A stretch of 64,000 nt of DNA from Eopsaltria australis. Taxonomy: Eukaryota; Chordata; Aves; Passeriformes; Petroicidae. Position numbers and translations under genes: made by a program. Location: NCBI GenBank assembly GCA_034509425.1, contig JAVTVJ010000452.1:248001-312000 (forward strand). The letters run 5' to 3'. The notes under the pieces are model-generated. The model ran no database searches, had not been told where the DNA came from, and saw only the letters and a program-made list of their open reading frames with translations. Shown piece by piece: positions 63,433 to 64,000 of the stretch; positions within the stretch are counted from its first letter, which is position 1, and each line of letters begins with the position of its first letter.

Positions 63433-64000
63433 GGTCTTTCCCTCAAGTGTCAAGAGAAGAGTGCCTCTTTCAGATGCTCTCTGCTCTACAGCAAGAGAGA
63501 GGTATGTGCTCCTTAGAGCTTAGTTATCAGGAATGATAAGCCAAAAATTCCCAAGAAATTGTTTTGACGAGGTTAGAGTGTGCCATTTTGAGACAGTTAA
63601 TGTTCAATACTAAGAGCAGTGCATGAAGCGAATAAAGCACTGTGGTTTTTTATAGGTCAGAAACACACTGACTCTACGAAGCATGGAGGGCTCTTCAGCA
63701 GCATATGATGGATGGCTTCTTTTTTTTTTTTTTTATTGCAGGTGCTCTCTGGACGGTACCCAAACTTGTGTTAAAACTGCTGTTGTCAAAAAGGCTGCCT
63801 GTATGCCCATCTGAAAGCACGAAGGCAGTGTCTTTTTGAAGGACAATTAAGCATGTATGGCTGGCAGAAATATCAGGAGGGTGGGGAGGCACAGTGGCAG
63901 AGCCAGAAAGGAGCCTGTGGCAAAAGCTCATCCTCATGAATGCCTAAGAGGAGTTGAGAGCTTACCTGAAACAGGAGGAAGACAAGAGAGCAAGCGCCAA
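63433..64000. other. Non-coding DNA with T run; no gene seen
   Basis: A run of fifteen T at 63720-63734 is followed by ATTGCAG and then a block free of low complexity. It looks like a strong splice acceptor, but a stop soon closes each of the three frames downstream. The minus-strand frame at 63695-63937 ends in a poly-lysine made by the same T run. I leave it as non-coding. The window ends without a clear boundary. Confidence 0.6.

Noticed and set aside
63720..63850. Strong acceptor-like T run followed by a possible terminal exon
   Set aside because: The longest frame after the acceptor closes within about 35 codons, the sequence matches no protein, and long T runs occur by chance or as reversed poly(A) tails.

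Overview
The window reads as non-coding DNA from a bird genome. It is AT-rich throughout, has no bacterial-style gene packing, and contains no reading frame longer than 165 codons. The bird call rests on four CR1 LINE 3' ends, all on the + strand near 25.1, 37.0, 55.0 and 60.1 kb, on LTR retrovirus-like sequence of avian type at 57.7-60.0 kb, and on a perfect AATAG pentamer array at 43.3 kb. I favour a songbird because of the look of the LTR cluster, but that part is recall of repeat families and not a search result. CR1 alone would also allow a crocodilian or turtle.

Layout. From 1 to about 25 kb the sequence is mostly unstructured AT-rich DNA. It carries one likely fossil MIR/CORE-type SINE (9.36 kb), one short splice-bounded GC-richer block (6.2 kb) and one GC-rich block of unknown origin (22.5-22.9 kb). 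From 25 to 57 kb there are three CR1 tails, several microsatellites and short tandem duplications, and a near-identical 20-bp octamer-containing motif present twice 3 kb apart (42.8 and 45.8 kb). From 57.7 to 60.2 kb lies a mosaic of endogenous-retrovirus pieces: at least three different LTR-like segments, a possible polypurine tract, GC-rich leader-like DNA and a CR1 fragment. The last 4 kb hold a 114-bp polypyrimidine tract, a possible small exon on the minus strand (62.4-62.6 kb) and another LTR-like segment (63.2-63.4 kb).

No protein-coding gene, structural RNA gene, CRISPR array or bacterial or phage system can be supported. The open frames present are short, overlap one another on both strands, lack recognisable domains and are of the size expected by chance in such DNA. 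The window is best read as an intergenic region or the inside of a large intron. I did not find an undescribed biological system. The observations most worth checking are the ERV mosaic, the duplicated octamer motif, the candidate exons and the SINE fossil.
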